64,000 nucleotides of DNA from Massilia endophytica. Its GTDB lineage: Bacteria > Pseudomonadota > Gammaproteobacteria > Burkholderiales > Burkholderiaceae_D. This document shows, piece after piece, positions 16,945-25,397 of this stretch. A program made the translations under genes and the position numbers. A model generated the notes under the pieces. That model saw only the letters and a program-made list of their open reading frames with translations, ran no database searches and had not been told where the DNA came from. The stretch is from positions 3,782,001-3,846,000 of the forward strand of contig NZ_CP088952.1 of the NCBI RefSeq assembly GCF_021165955.1, given 5' to 3'. Numbering within the stretch: the first letter of the stretch is position 1; every line of letters begins with the position of its first letter.

Positions 16945-17985
16945 TCAGCTGGCGACGCCGTTGCGTCCCTGGGCCTTGGCGCGGTCCAGCGCCTCTCCGG
17001 CGGCGCGCAGCAGGCTGTCGGCATCCTTCACCTGCATGTCGTCGAACAGGCCGACACCCAGGCTGGCCGTCACCGTGATGCGGCGCGCGCCCTCGTAGTG
17101 TACTTGGGCTTCGATCTTCGCGCGCAGGTTCTCGGCCAGTTTGTGCGCGCCTTCGCGCGGGGTATTCGGCAGCAGCACGCACAGTTCCGCGCCGCCCAGG
17201 CGGCCGGGAATGTCGATCACGCGCACGTTCTCGCGGATCAGGCGCCCCACTTCGCCCAGCACCTTGTCGCCCAGGCTGTGGCCGTGCTCCTCGTTGAGCT
17301 GGCTGAAATGATCGAGGTCGATCATCAGGGCCGTAAGCGGCGTGCGGAAGCGGCGCGCGCGGGCGATCTCGAACTGCAGGCGGTGCAGCAGCGAACGGCG
17401 CTTGTGCATGCCGGTCAGTTCGTCCGTGGTGGCCAGCAGCTCCAGCTCCTTCTGCGCCAGGCGCAGGGCTTTCTGGTGGGCGCGCGCCTCGATCAGGCGC
17501 ATGGCCTGGCGCGCCAGGCCTGCCAGCAGGTTGCGCTGCTCCGCGCCCAGGCGGCCCGGCGCCGTATCCATCACGCACAGGGTGCCGATGGCATGGCCGT
17601 CCGCGCTCATCAGCGGCATGGCGCTGTACATGCGCATGCCCGGCTCCTCCACCGTCATCGGCATGTGCATGGTGCGGGCGTCGCGCTGCAGGTCGGGGAT
17701 TTCGGTGGGCTCGCCATCCAGCACGGCCAGGGAGCAGTAGCTCTGGCCGCGCGGCAGGGAATCGTGGGACTGGCCGTGGCTGGCGTTGAACCAGGTGCGG
17801 TCGCCGTCCACCAGGGTCAGGAAGGCATAGGGCGTGCCGCACAGCCGGGAAGCCAGTTCGGCCAGGAAGTCGAAGTCGGGCCCGCAGGCTTCGTCCAGCG
17901 CCTCGTAGCGGTGCAGGGCCGCCAGGCGGTGCACTTCGTCCGCGGGCTGCGGAAAGCTGGGATATAACTGTTCTGCCGCTGCCAT
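16945..17985 (-). CDS. GAF-GGDEF protein with degenerate active-site motif (GGAEL)
   Basis: The 346-residue protein has an N-terminal GAF sensor domain (about 20-170, with TLVDGDRTWFNASHG, RGQSYCSLAV and GTLCVMDTAPGRL), a short helix and a GGDEF-fold domain (about 185-345). Within the GGDEF fold DLDHFSQLNEEHGHSLGD is close to consensus. The signature loop, however, reads RLGGAEL, so Ala replaces the metal-binding Asp/Glu that diguanylate cyclases need. The DNA reads GGC GGC GCG GAA CTG. The protein is therefore more likely a c-di-GMP/GTP-binding or regulatory relic than an active cyclase. Confidence 0.88.
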   Translation of the reverse strand: MAAAEQLYPSFPQPADEVHRLAALHRYEALDEACGPDFDFLAELASRLCGTPYAFLTLVDGDRTWFNASHGQSHDSLPRGQSYCSLAVLDGEPTEIPDLQRDARTMHMPMTVEEPGMRMYSAMPLMSADGHAIGTLCVMDTAPGRLGAEQRNLLAGLARQAMRLIEARAHQKALRLAQKELELLATTDELTGMHKRRSLLHRLQFEIARARRFRTPLTALMIDLDHFSQLNEEHGHSLGDKVLGEVGRLIRENVRVIDIPGRLGGAELCVLLPNTPREGAHKLAENLRAKIEAQVHYEGARRITVTASLGVGLFDDMQVKDADSLLRAAGEALDRAKAQGRNGVAS

Positions 17986-18067
17986 GAACTCTCTCCGGGA
18001 TGCTCGTTTATGGGCTGTACCGGCCAGTGTAGCGCAATCCGCAGAGGTTGTAACCAGGATAAGAGTT

Positions 18068-18715
18068 TTACTTTTCCGACACTATTTGCCGCAGGGCCTG
18101 CTCAAACACTTCCGGCGGCTGGCCGCCGGAGATCAGGTGGCGTTCGTTGATGATGATGGCGGGCACGGAATGAATGCCGTTGCGCTGGTAGAACTGCTCC
18201 ACATCCCTGACCTCCTGGGCGAAGCGGCCGGAGCTGAGGATATCGGCGGCCGCCTCCCGGTCCAGCCCCGCGGATTCGGCGGCAGCCAGCAGCACCTCGT
18301 GGGAGCCGGGATTTTCGCCGCGGGTGAAGTAGGCGGCCAGCAGGGCGTGCTTGAGCTCGCGCTGCCTGCCCTGCTGCTCGGCCCAGTGCAGCAGCCGGTG
18401 GGCGTCGAAGGTGTTGTAGATGCGGCTGCGCTTGTCCATGGCGAACTCGAAGCCGAGGGCGGCGCCGCGCTGCCGGATCATTTCCTGCGACTGCGCCAGC
18501 TGGGCGGGCGCGGCGCCGTATTTGCGGCCCAGGTGCTCGGCGATGTCCTCGCCCTCCGGCCCCATGTCGGGATTGAGTTCGAAAGGCTGGATGTGGAGCT
18601 CGGCCTCCACCTCCCCTTCCAGCCGCTTGAGCGCGGTTTCCAGCGATTTCAGGCCGATGGCGCACCAGGGGCAGACTACATCCGAAACAAAGTCGATACG
18701 CACAGGGGCGGCCAT
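18068..18715 (-). CDS. DsbA family oxidoreductase, FrnE-like
   Basis: The 215-residue protein starts MAAPVRIDFVSDVVCPWCAIGLKSL, with a thioredoxin-fold CPWC motif at about residues 15-18. It continues with the FrnE-type features FELNPDMGPEGEDIAEHLGRKYG, NTFDAHRLLHWAEQQG and GIHSVPAIIINERHLISGGQPPEVFEQAL (cis-Pro after V). There is no signal peptide, so it acts in the cytoplasm. I reject the longer frame to 18805 because its extra residues overlap plsY, while AAAGGA lies upstream of the ATG at 18715. Confidence 0.9.
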   Translation of the reverse strand: MAAPVRIDFVSDVVCPWCAIGLKSLETALKRLEGEVEAELHIQPFELNPDMGPEGEDIAEHLGRKYGAAPAQLAQSQEMIRQRGAALGFEFAMDKRSRIYNTFDAHRLLHWAEQQGRQRELKHALLAAYFTRGENPGSHEVLLAAAESAGLDREAAADILSSGRFAQEVRDVEQFYQRNGIHSVPAIIINERHLISGGQPPEVFEQALRQIVSEK

Positions 18716-18725
18716 GGCAGGTCCT

Positions 18726-19346
18726 TTACTTTTTGCGGGCGGCGGCGCTCTTGCTGCCGATGCGGCTTTCCTTGCCGGCCATGAGGTTGGCGATGTTCTT
18801 GCCATGGCGCCAGATCAGCAGGCCGCTCATCACGAGCACGGCGAACAGCTGGGGCTCCACGCCGAACAGCAGGCCGTAGTAGAAGGGCGCGAACACCGAC
18901 GCGATCAGTGCCGCCAGCGAGGAATAGCGGAAGGCATAGGCTACCACCAGCCAGGTCACCAGTGTCGCCACGCCAAGCCAGACGTTCAGCGCCAGCAGCA
19001 CGCCCAACGCGGTGGCCACGCCCTTGCCGCCCACGAAGCGGAAGAATACGGGCCAGAGGTGGCCGACGAACACGGCCAGCGCCACCAGGGCAATGGCGGT
19101 GTCGTCCACGCCCAGGCGTTCCTGGAAGTAGGTGGTCAGCCACACCGCCAGCCAGCCCTTGAAGGCGTCGCCCACCAGGGTCCAGATGGCGGCGCCCTTG
19201 TTGCCGCTGCGCAGCACGTTGGTGGCGCCGGGGTTCCCCGAGCCGTAGGTGCGCGGATCGGCCAGGCCGTAGACCTTGCTCACCACGACGGCGAAGGAAA
19301 TGGAGCCGATCAGATAGGCGGCAATGACGAGCAGTACAGTATTCAT
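18726..19346 (-). CDS. plsY: Acyl-phosphate:glycerol-3-phosphate acyltransferase PlsY
   Basis: PlsY transfers the acyl group from acyl phosphate to glycerol 3-phosphate, the first step of phospholipid synthesis, in the inner membrane. The 206-residue protein has the three PlsY motifs: GSISFAVVVSKVYGLADPRTYGSGNPGATNVLR (about 14), GHLWPVFFRFVGGKGVATALGVLL (about 105) and a later RYSSLAALIASVFAP (about 145). About six hydrophobic helices are visible. The FrnE-like gene follows 10 bases downstream. Confidence 0.96.
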   Translation of the reverse strand: MNTVLLVIAAYLIGSISFAVVVSKVYGLADPRTYGSGNPGATNVLRSGNKGAAIWTLVGDAFKGWLAVWLTTYFQERLGVDDTAIALVALAVFVGHLWPVFFRFVGGKGVATALGVLLALNVWLGVATLVTWLVVAYAFRYSSLAALIASVFAPFYYGLLFGVEPQLFAVLVMSGLLIWRHGKNIANLMAGKESRIGSKSAAARKK

Positions 19347-19374
19347 ATCCCCTTGTTTCCTTTGTTAGTTTTCT

Positions 19375-19866
19375 TTATTCCGCCAGCGCGCAGTTCACGG
19401 GCTTCGCGGCCAGCACCTCGGTCAGCACCTGAGGGCGGATCGAGACCAGGAAGCCGCGCCGCCCGCCATTGATATAAATGGTTTCCAGCCCGAGAATGCT
19501 TTCCTCCACATAGACAGGCATCGCCTTCTTGGTGCCGAAGGGCGAGGTGCCACCCACCATGAAGCCGGTGTGGCGCTGCGCCACTTCCGGCCTGCAAGGC
19601 TCCACCGATTTGCAGCCGATATTGCGGGCCAGGTTCTTGGTCGAGACCTTGCAGTCGCCGTGCATCAGCACGATCAGCGGCTTGGCTGCTTCGTCCTGCA
19701 TGACCAGGGTCTTCACCACATGGTGCTCGTCCACGCCGAGCTCGCGCGCGGAAACGGTGGTGCCGCCATGTTCTTCGTACTCGTAAGGATGCTCGGTGAA
19801 CGGCACCTTGTGCTTGCGCAGCAGTGCCGTCGCGGGCGTTTCTGAAATGTGCTCTTTCCTGGCCAT
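19375..19866 (-). CDS. ybaK: Cys-tRNA(Pro)/aminoacyl-tRNA deacylase YbaK
   Basis: The 163-residue protein belongs to the YbaK/EbsC family, which clears Cys from mischarged tRNA-Pro in trans. Visible features are MARKEHISETPATALLRKHKVPFTEHPYEYEEHGGT, VVKTLVMQDE, LIVLMHGDCKVSTKNLAR and FMVGGTSPFGTKKAMPVYVEES, which includes the conserved lysine region and the GGxSPFG motif. I start at 19866, since the open frame to 20829 runs antisense through the next gene and has no matching residues. It is divergent from the nuclease-like gene at 19906. Confidence 0.93.
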   Translation of the reverse strand: MARKEHISETPATALLRKHKVPFTEHPYEYEEHGGTTVSARELGVDEHHVVKTLVMQDEAAKPLIVLMHGDCKVSTKNLARNIGCKSVEPCRPEVAQRHTGFMVGGTSPFGTKKAMPVYVEESILGLETIYINGGRRGFLVSIRPQVLTEVLAAKPVNCALAE

Positions 19867-19905
19867 GCCGTGATACGCTAATCGTATATAAAGGAGTTTC
19901 TCATT

Positions 19906-20865
19906 ATGCAGCAAGAAATTCGCTTTGCCACCTTCAATGTCTGCAACCTCGCCCCGGCGGGCGCGAAATTGTACGACAACCTGCTGCCCCTGAGCGAGGC
20001 GGAGTACGAGGCCAAGGCGAATTGGACCGCGCAGCAGATCGACGAGCTGGATGCGGACGTCATCGGCTTCCAGGAGATCTTTTCCCAGGCCGCGCTGCTG
20101 GACGTGCTCTCCCGCACCCGCAAATACCGCGAGGCGACCCATGCGGGCTTCGATCCCGATCCCCACGCGGACCGCCTCACGCCCAATGTGGCCCTGGTAT
20201 CGCGCCTGCCGCTGGCGGCCGAACCGGCGGTCTACGCCAATTTCCCGGAAGACGTGCCCTGCGACTCGGGCAACCCGGACTCGGACCGCTTCGCCCGCGC
20301 GCCCCTGCACGCCCAGGTGGCCCTGCCCGGAGGGCGCGTGGTGGATGTGGTGGTGGTGCACCTGAAATCGCGCCGCCCCGACTACCGCAACGGCGACAAC
20401 GGCGAAGACCCGCTGGTGTACGCCATGGCCAGCCTGCGTTCCCTGGTCTGGCGCGGCACCGAGGCTGTAGCGCTGCGCGTTTTGCTGAGCAAGATGATGC
20501 GCGAATCGCGCCGTCCCTGCATCGTGCTCGGGGACTTCAACGACACGGCCGATGCAGTCACCACCACCATCGTCCTGGGCAACGGCAATATGCAGGGAGG
20601 CGAGGAGCGGCGCGGCCGCCTTTACGACTCGCACCAGATCCAGCTGCGGCAGGACCGCCTGCGCAATGTGGGCTACACCAGCATCCACGAAGGCCACTAC
20701 TCCACCATCGACCATGTGCTGGTATCGGAGGAATTCAACCGGGAGTCGCCGCGCGCCATCGGCGAGGTGGTGGACGTGAACTACTTCAACGACCACCTGC
20801 AGCAGGAAAGGCCGGAAGCTTCCGACCACGGGCAGGTGCTGGTGCGCCTGCGCCTCTACAGCTAG
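19906..20865 (+). CDS. Endonuclease/exonuclease/phosphatase family protein
   Basis: The 319-residue protein has the EEP-fold motifs: IRFATFNVCNL at the start (Asn), VIGFQEIF (catalytic Glu, about 52), VVVVHLKSRRPD (about 155), CIVLGDFNDTAD (Asp/Asn, about 210) and YSTIDHVLVSEEF (Asp-His, about 270). These residues bind Mg and attack phosphodiesters or phosphomonoesters. The substrate cannot be told. There is no signal peptide. AAGGAG lies ten bases before the ATG. It converges with a 4-base overlap on the PAS-GGDEF-EAL gene. Confidence 0.88.
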   Translation: MQQEIRFATFNVCNLAPAGAKLYDNLLPLSEAEYEAKANWTAQQIDELDADVIGFQEIFSQAALLDVLSRTRKYREATHAGFDPDPHADRLTPNVALVSRLPLAAEPAVYANFPEDVPCDSGNPDSDRFARAPLHAQVALPGGRVVDVVVVHLKSRRPDYRNGDNGEDPLVYAMASLRSLVWRGTEAVALRVLLSKMMRESRRPCIVLGDFNDTADAVTTTIVLGNGNMQGGEERRGRLYDSHQIQLRQDRLRNVGYTSIHEGHYSTIDHVLVSEEFNRESPRAIGEVVDVNYFNDHLQQERPEASDHGQVLVRLRLYS

Positions 20866-23315
20866 TGGAGCAGGCGTGACAGGCCGCTGGCCTGCACCTG
20901 GCGGTCGGCGTAGTGGCCCTGGTACTGGTCGCAGTCGTGGCGGCGCAGGAACTCCAGCTGCTCGGCGGTCTCCACCCCTTCCGCAATCACCTTCATGTGC
21001 ATGCTGCGCGCCATCGCGATGATGGTGCGGATGGCCGTGGCGTCGCCGCCGTTGCGCATGAAGGCCTGGGCGATCTTCAGCTTGTCGATGGGGTAGTCCT
21101 TCAGCTGGTCCAGGCGCGAATAGCCGGTGCCGAAATCGTCGATGGAAAGCCGGATGCCGAGGCCGCGCAGTGCGGACAGCGTATCGGCCACCGTGTGCCC
21201 GCCCTTCATGATCAGGCCTTCCGTCAGCTCCAGCTCCAGGTAGTGCGGCTGCAGGCCTGACTCCGACAGCGCCTCGCGCACCGTGCGCGCCAGGTCCTTG
21301 TGCATGAACTGCGCCAGCGAGAGGTTCACCGCCACCACCAGCGGATGCCCGGCATCGTGCCAGCCCCGCGCGCGGCGGCAGGCGCGGCGCAGCACCCAGC
21401 TCCCTATGCCCTGCATCAGGCCCGCCTCTTCCGCGATGGCGATGAAGCGCTCCGGCAGCAGCAGGCCCAGTTCGGGGTGGCGCCAGCGGATCAGGGCCTC
21501 CACGCCGATCAGCGCCCCGCTGCGGATATCGAGCTCCGGCTGGAACACCAGCTCGAACTGCTGCTCCTCCAGCGCGCGCCGCAGCCCGTTCTCGAAGCTG
21601 GTGCGCTCCACGATGCGCTCGTTCATTTCGCCGCTGAAGAACTGGAAGTTGTTACGCCCGCCCTGCTTGGCGTGGTACATGGCGGTATCGGCGTTCTTGA
21701 TGAGGGTATCGATGTCGTCGCCGTCGCTGGGGTAGATCGCCACGCCGATGGAGGTGGAGATATTGAGCTCGTGCTCGCCCAGATGATAGGGCTGGGTGAT
21801 GGCATGGCGCACCGTTTCGGCCACGTGGGCCGCATGGTCGATGCCGCCGATGTCGGCCAGGATGATCACGAATTCGTCCCCGCCCTGGCGGCTCACGGTG
21901 TCCACCTTGCGCACGCATTTGAGCAGGCGGGCCGCCACCTCCTTGAGCAGCAGGTCGCCCACCTGGTGGCCGAGGGTGTCGTTGATCTCCTTGAAGCGGT
22001 CCAGGTCCAGGAAAAGGATGGCCAGCATGGTGCTGTTGCGGCGGGCGGCAGTGAGGGCGAGGCTCAGGCGGTCCAGCAGCAGCACGCGGTTGGGCAGGTC
22101 GGTAAGGAAGTCGTGTTCCGCGAGGTGGCGGGTGTGCTCCTCCGAACGCTTGCGCTCCGTGATGTCCGACAGGATGCCCATATAGTTGCTGATCCGGTCG
22201 TGGCTGTCGCGGATCGCCGTCAGCGCCAGCCAGGCGGGAAACAGCTCGCCGCTGCGGCGGCGCGCCCAGATCTCGCCCTGCCAGTGGTCGGTGGCGTCGA
22301 TCTGGTTCCATATCTCGCGGTAGAAGGACTCGTCCTCCCCGCCCGAGCGGTACACGCTCAGGGGCTCGCCCACCATTTCGTCCGCCGTGCAGCCCGTGAT
22401 CTCCGTATAGGCGCGGTTGATGGCGATGATGCGGCGGTTCCGGTCGCTGAGCAGGATGGCGTCGCGGCTGTTCTCGAAGACCTGGGCCGCCAGATACAGC
22501 GCGCGCTCGGCATTCTTGCGCGAGGAGATATCGCGCACCACCACGTAGAACAGGTGCTCGTGGTTCAGGGTGATCGCCGTCAGCAGCACCTCGCCCCAGA
22601 ACAGGTTGCCGTCGCAATCGAGATAGCGCCAGTCGAAGCGGCAGTTGCCCTGCTCGTGCGCCTGCTTTTCCAGCTGCGCCAGCGCGGGCGCGGAGAGGCC
22701 GCCGGCCGGCTGCTGCAGGGGCGAAAAATCGGCCAGCCCCCTGCCCTGCAGGCGCGTGACCTCGGGGCACTTGAACAGGCGCAGGGCCGAAGGGTTGGCG
22801 TCCTCGATCAGGCCATTGCGCAGCAGGAGAATGGCGTCGCCCGAGCGCAGGAACATCTGGCGGAAATTGGCGCCCGCCGCGAGCAGGGCGCTTTCCTCGC
22901 GCTTGCGGGCGGTGACGTCGACGTCCATGCAGAAAATCTGCTTGACGGCGCCATCCTGGAAAATGGGCACGCGGGTGGAATAGAGCCAGACGTCGCTGCC
23001 GCTCAAGGTGTGCACCAGCCAGTCGCCGGAGGGGCTGGGACGCCCGCTGCGCCAGACTTCGGCCACCACGGCCTCGTACTCGGCCTGGCGTTCGCCATAG
23101 GAGAGCAGCTGCCGCACGGGCAGGCCGATGGCCTCCTGGGGACTGAGGCCGCACAATTCGGCGCAGCTGCGGTTGCAGAAGCGCACCACGCCTGCGCTGT
23201 CGACGCTGTGGACCGCGACCAGCGGCGCCGATTCGATGGCCGCCACCATGCGGCCGATCATTTCACGCGCGGCGTAGGTGGGCAGTTCGGCGACATGGTA
23301 ATCGGACGGGTTCAT
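20862..23315 (-). CDS. PAS-PAS-PAS-GGDEF-EAL signalling protein
   Basis: The 817-residue protein has three PAS sensor domains (about 25-135, 145-265 and 275-395), then a GGDEF domain (about 405-565, with an intact RQGGDEFVII loop) and an EAL phosphodiesterase domain (about 575-817) with EALIRWRHPELG, the ELTE-type motif LELTEGLIM, DDFGTGYSRL and IAEGVET. It probably makes and/or breaks down cyclic di-GMP. LKIAQAF replaces the more common LKIDRSF, and the C-terminal QGHYADRQVQ departs from the usual QGY-FS-P. I choose the ATG at 23315; the frame extends to 23363. Confidence 0.88.
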   Translation of the reverse strand: MNPSDYHVAELPTYAAREMIGRMVAAIESAPLVAVHSVDSAGVVRFCNRSCAELCGLSPQEAIGLPVRQLLSYGERQAEYEAVVAEVWRSGRPSPSGDWLVHTLSGSDVWLYSTRVPIFQDGAVKQIFCMDVDVTARKREESALLAAGANFRQMFLRSGDAILLLRNGLIEDANPSALRLFKCPEVTRLQGRGLADFSPLQQPAGGLSAPALAQLEKQAHEQGNCRFDWRYLDCDGNLFWGEVLLTAITLNHEHLFYVVVRDISSRKNAERALYLAAQVFENSRDAILLSDRNRRIIAINRAYTEITGCTADEMVGEPLSVYRSGGEDESFYREIWNQIDATDHWQGEIWARRRSGELFPAWLALTAIRDSHDRISNYMGILSDITERKRSEEHTRHLAEHDFLTDLPNRVLLLDRLSLALTAARRNSTMLAILFLDLDRFKEINDTLGHQVGDLLLKEVAARLLKCVRKVDTVSRQGGDEFVIILADIGGIDHAAHVAETVRHAITQPYHLGEHELNISTSIGVAIYPSDGDDIDTLIKNADTAMYHAKQGGRNNFQFFSGEMNERIVERTSFENGLRRALEEQQFELVFQPELDIRSGALIGVEALIRWRHPELGLLLPERFIAIAEEAGLMQGIGSWVLRRACRRARGWHDAGHPLVVAVNLSLAQFMHKDLARTVREALSESGLQPHYLELELTEGLIMKGGHTVADTLSALRGLGIRLSIDDFGTGYSRLDQLKDYPIDKLKIAQAFMRNGGDATAIRTIIAMARSMHMKVIAEGVETAEQLEFLRRHDCDQYQGHYADRQVQASGLSRLLH

Positions 23316-23399
23316 GCCCCCATTCTTGCCGCCCGCGCCCGCGTTCCGATTGAGTTCGCGCAAGCCTTGCCGCGCTAAACCGGGTTTGTTTGACGCGCG

Positions 23400-23582
23400 C
23401 TAGACGGCCCCGTCCGCCTCCATGGGGCTCGCTTCCGGGGTCTCGAAGCCCGCCTCGTCGGCCTGCTGTTCGCCGGCCGGCCGGTGCTTGGCCTCCAGCT
23501 TGCGCCTGGCCTTCTCCTCCGCCTTGCGCTTCTTCTCCAGCTCGCGCTGGCGCTTTTCGTACTGGAAATTCGTCTTTGCCAT
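23400..23582 (-). CDS. Small highly charged coiled-coil hypothetical protein
   Basis: The 60-residue protein MAKTNFQYEKRQRELEKKRKAEEKARRKLEAK is dominated by Lys, Arg and Glu in its first half, forming one charged helix, followed by an acidic, disordered tail. Short proteins of this kind are common in Burkholderiales but have no known function. The ATG at 23582 has a purine-rich GGGGGCGC upstream. The gene lies between xerD and the PAS-GGDEF-EAL gene on the same strand. Confidence 0.6.
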   Translation of the reverse strand: MAKTNFQYEKRQRELEKKRKAEEKARRKLEAKHRPAGEQQADEAGFETPEASPMEADGAV

Positions 23583-23636
23583 GATCGCGCCCCCTTTCCG
23601 TACCATTATGCCGGAGCTTCAGCTTCGCAGATTTTT

Positions 23637-24539
23637 TCAGCCGCGCGGATGATGTACCGCATGCAGCTGCTTCAGGCGCTCGCGCGCAACGTGCGTATAG
23701 ATCTGGGTGGTGGAAATATCGGCGTGGCCAAGCAGGAGCTGCACCACGCGCAGGTCGGCGCCATGGTTCAATAAATGGGTGGCGAAGGCGTGGCGCAGGG
23801 TGTGGGGCGAGAGCGGCCCGTCGATGCCCGCCCTGGCCGCGCATTTTTTGACGATGACCCAGAACATCTGCCGCGTCATCGGCCCGCCCCTGCCCGTGAT
23901 GAAGAGGGCATCGTCCTGCTGGCCGTTGAGGATGGCGCCGCGCGCCTCCTTCACATAGCGCTCGATCCAGTGCCGCGCCTGGGCGCCGAAGGGCACGAGC
24001 CGGGTCTTGGAGCCCTTGCCGGTAATGCGCAGCACCCCGTCGTTCAGGCTCAGTTCCAGGGATTTCAGGGCCACCAGCTCGGACACCCGCAAGCCGCTCG
24101 CGTACATCAGCTCCAGCATGGTGCGGTCGCGCACGCCCAGCGGCTCGCGTACGTCGGGAGCAGAGAGCAGCGCCTCCACCTGCGCTTCGCTCAATGTATG
24201 GACGAAGCGTGCGGGCTGCTTGGCGGAGATGAGCTTGAGGCAGGGATCTTCCGCGATGCGCCGCTGGCGCAGCGCCAGCTGGTAGAAGCGCTTGAGCACG
24301 GAGCGGCGGCGGTTGGCGGAACTGGGCTTGCTCTCCGGGTGCCGCGCAGAGAAATAGGCATGGATGTCGGCCGCGCTGACCGCATGCAGGTCCGCCACCT
24401 CCGGCCGCACGGTCTCCAGCCAGTGCGCGAAAAGGCGCATGTCGCGCCGGTAGGCGTCCAGGGAGTTCTTCGACAGGCCGTCCTCCAGCCACAGGCTGTC
24501 GCAGAACTCGTCGATCAGAGCAAGGTTGCCTGCTGCCAT
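23637..24539 (-). CDS. xerD: Site-specific tyrosine recombinase XerD
   Basis: XerD works with XerC at the dif site to resolve chromosome dimers. The 300-residue protein has a SAM-like core-binding domain (LIDEFCDSLWLEDGLSKNSLDAYRRDMRLFAHWL) and the catalytic domain with the Arg in YASGLRVSELVALK, the HxxR in LSPHTLRHAFATHLLNHGADLR, the His in LGHADISTTQIYTH and the nucleophilic Tyr just after it. The C-terminus VARERLKQLHAVHHPRG is diagnostic of XerD. I start at the ATG at 24539, which overlaps ogt by 25 bases; the longer frame lies wholly inside ogt and is not conserved. Confidence 0.95.
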   Translation of the reverse strand: MAAGNLALIDEFCDSLWLEDGLSKNSLDAYRRDMRLFAHWLETVRPEVADLHAVSAADIHAYFSARHPESKPSSANRRRSVLKRFYQLALRQRRIAEDPCLKLISAKQPARFVHTLSEAQVEALLSAPDVREPLGVRDRTMLELMYASGLRVSELVALKSLELSLNDGVLRITGKGSKTRLVPFGAQARHWIERYVKEARGAILNGQQDDALFITGRGGPMTRQMFWVIVKKCAARAGIDGPLSPHTLRHAFATHLLNHGADLRVVQLLLGHADISTTQIYTHVARERLKQLHAVHHPRG

Positions 24540-25039
24540 GCGTATTCGCGGTGTCCTTCGTGCGCCAGCAGCCAGCGCTTGACGCTGAGGGTGAAGCCGG
24601 TCTGGTTGTCGTCGCCCGCGAAGCCGCCCAGGCCCTGGGTGCCGGTCACACGGTGGCAGGGCACCACCAGCGGGAAGGCGTTCGCCCGGCAGGCCTGGCC
24701 GACGGCGCGCGCCACGGAGCCCAGGTGCTTCGCCAGCTCGCCATAGGTGCGCACCTGGCCGCGCGGAATGCTGCAGAGCTCGTCCCACACCCTGCGCTGG
24801 TACTCGCTGCCGACGCGGGCCAGCGGCAGGTCGAAGGGGAAGTCGGCATCCGCGCAGTAGCGCAGCACCTGCTCGGCGGCGCGCTCGGCGACGGGGTCGG
24901 TGGGGGCCTTCTCGCCGGCGCTGGCGGGAAGATAGAACATTTCCGTCACCAGCCCGCCTGCCGTGCGCACGCCCACGGCGCCAAAGGGGGCATGGACGAT
25001 GGCGGAAAAAATATCTTGCGCCTGTTGTATTTTGGACAC
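24515..25039 (-). CDS. ogt: Methylated-DNA-[protein]-cysteine S-methyltransferase
   Basis: This suicide enzyme takes the methyl group from O6-methylguanine in DNA onto its own cysteine. The 174-residue protein has the active-site motif VVPCHRVTG, the helix-turn-helix region IPRGQVRTYGELAKHLG and the short N-terminal domain typical of Ogt. I place the start at the GTG at 25039, which has AGGAG seven bases upstream; an open frame continues to 25108 without such a site. Its end overlaps xerD by 25 bases, so the two are likely translated together. Confidence 0.93.
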   Translation of the reverse strand: MSKIQQAQDIFSAIVHAPFGAVGVRTAGGLVTEMFYLPASAGEKAPTDPVAERAAEQVLRYCADADFPFDLPLARVGSEYQRRVWDELCSIPRGQVRTYGELAKHLGSVARAVGQACRANAFPLVVPCHRVTGTQGLGGFAGDDNQTGFTLSVKRWLLAHEGHREYAWQQATLL

Positions 25040-25100
25040 GCTTGCACTCCTGATACCTGTGGCAACGATGCTACACCACCGCCCCCGCACAGGCAAAAAA

Positions 25101-25122
25101 AAACGCACCGTCCGGTGCGTTT
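25101..25122. terminator. Bidirectional intrinsic terminator
   Basis: AAACGCACCG pairs with CGGTGCGTTT, with more As before it and Ts after it, so the hairpin has a U-run in both directions. On the minus strand it lies 8 bases after the small open frame at 25130-25324 and could end read-through from dctM before ogt. Confidence 0.7.
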
Positions 25123-25129
25123 TGAATTA

Positions 25130-25324
25130 TTACTTGGCGCGGCCCCGGTCGTTTGGTCCCGTCCCGGCAGCTTGTGGCCGCCGCTGGACGGTGATGCCAA
25201 CAACATCGTTGGGCCGCGGGTCTCCTCGATTTATCCGCGGTATGGCTACCGTTTTCTTATTTGCACTCCCCACTAAATTCCGTGTCCTTGCTACTTTGGT
25301 GCATAAGCTTATTTGTTGCACCAA
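25130..25324 (-). CDS. Possible small protein upstream of the terminator (uncertain)
   Basis: Between dctM and ogt lies about 270 bases without a known gene. On the minus strand it contains an open frame that ends just before a terminator and encodes a basic, proline-rich C-terminus (VAIPRINRGDPRPNDVVG... GPNDRGRAK). The listed start is a TTG with no clear Shine-Dalgarno sequence, and an internal GTG is possible. The position before a terminator is the main support. It matches no family I know and may be chance. Confidence 0.3.
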   Translation of the reverse strand: MVQQISLCTKVARTRNLVGSANKKTVAIPRINRGDPRPNDVVGITVQRRPQAAGTGPNDRGRAK

Positions 25325-25397
25325 TCAGGAGCGGATGAATCATAACTGATCCTTTTCCGTTTTTCTCCTGTTTCTTTCAAGGAAGTAAAAATTTAGT

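Noticed and set aside
21300..23378. Plus-strand frame of 692 codons opposite the PAS-GGDEF-EAL gene
   Set aside because: Antisense shadow with no recognisable motif.
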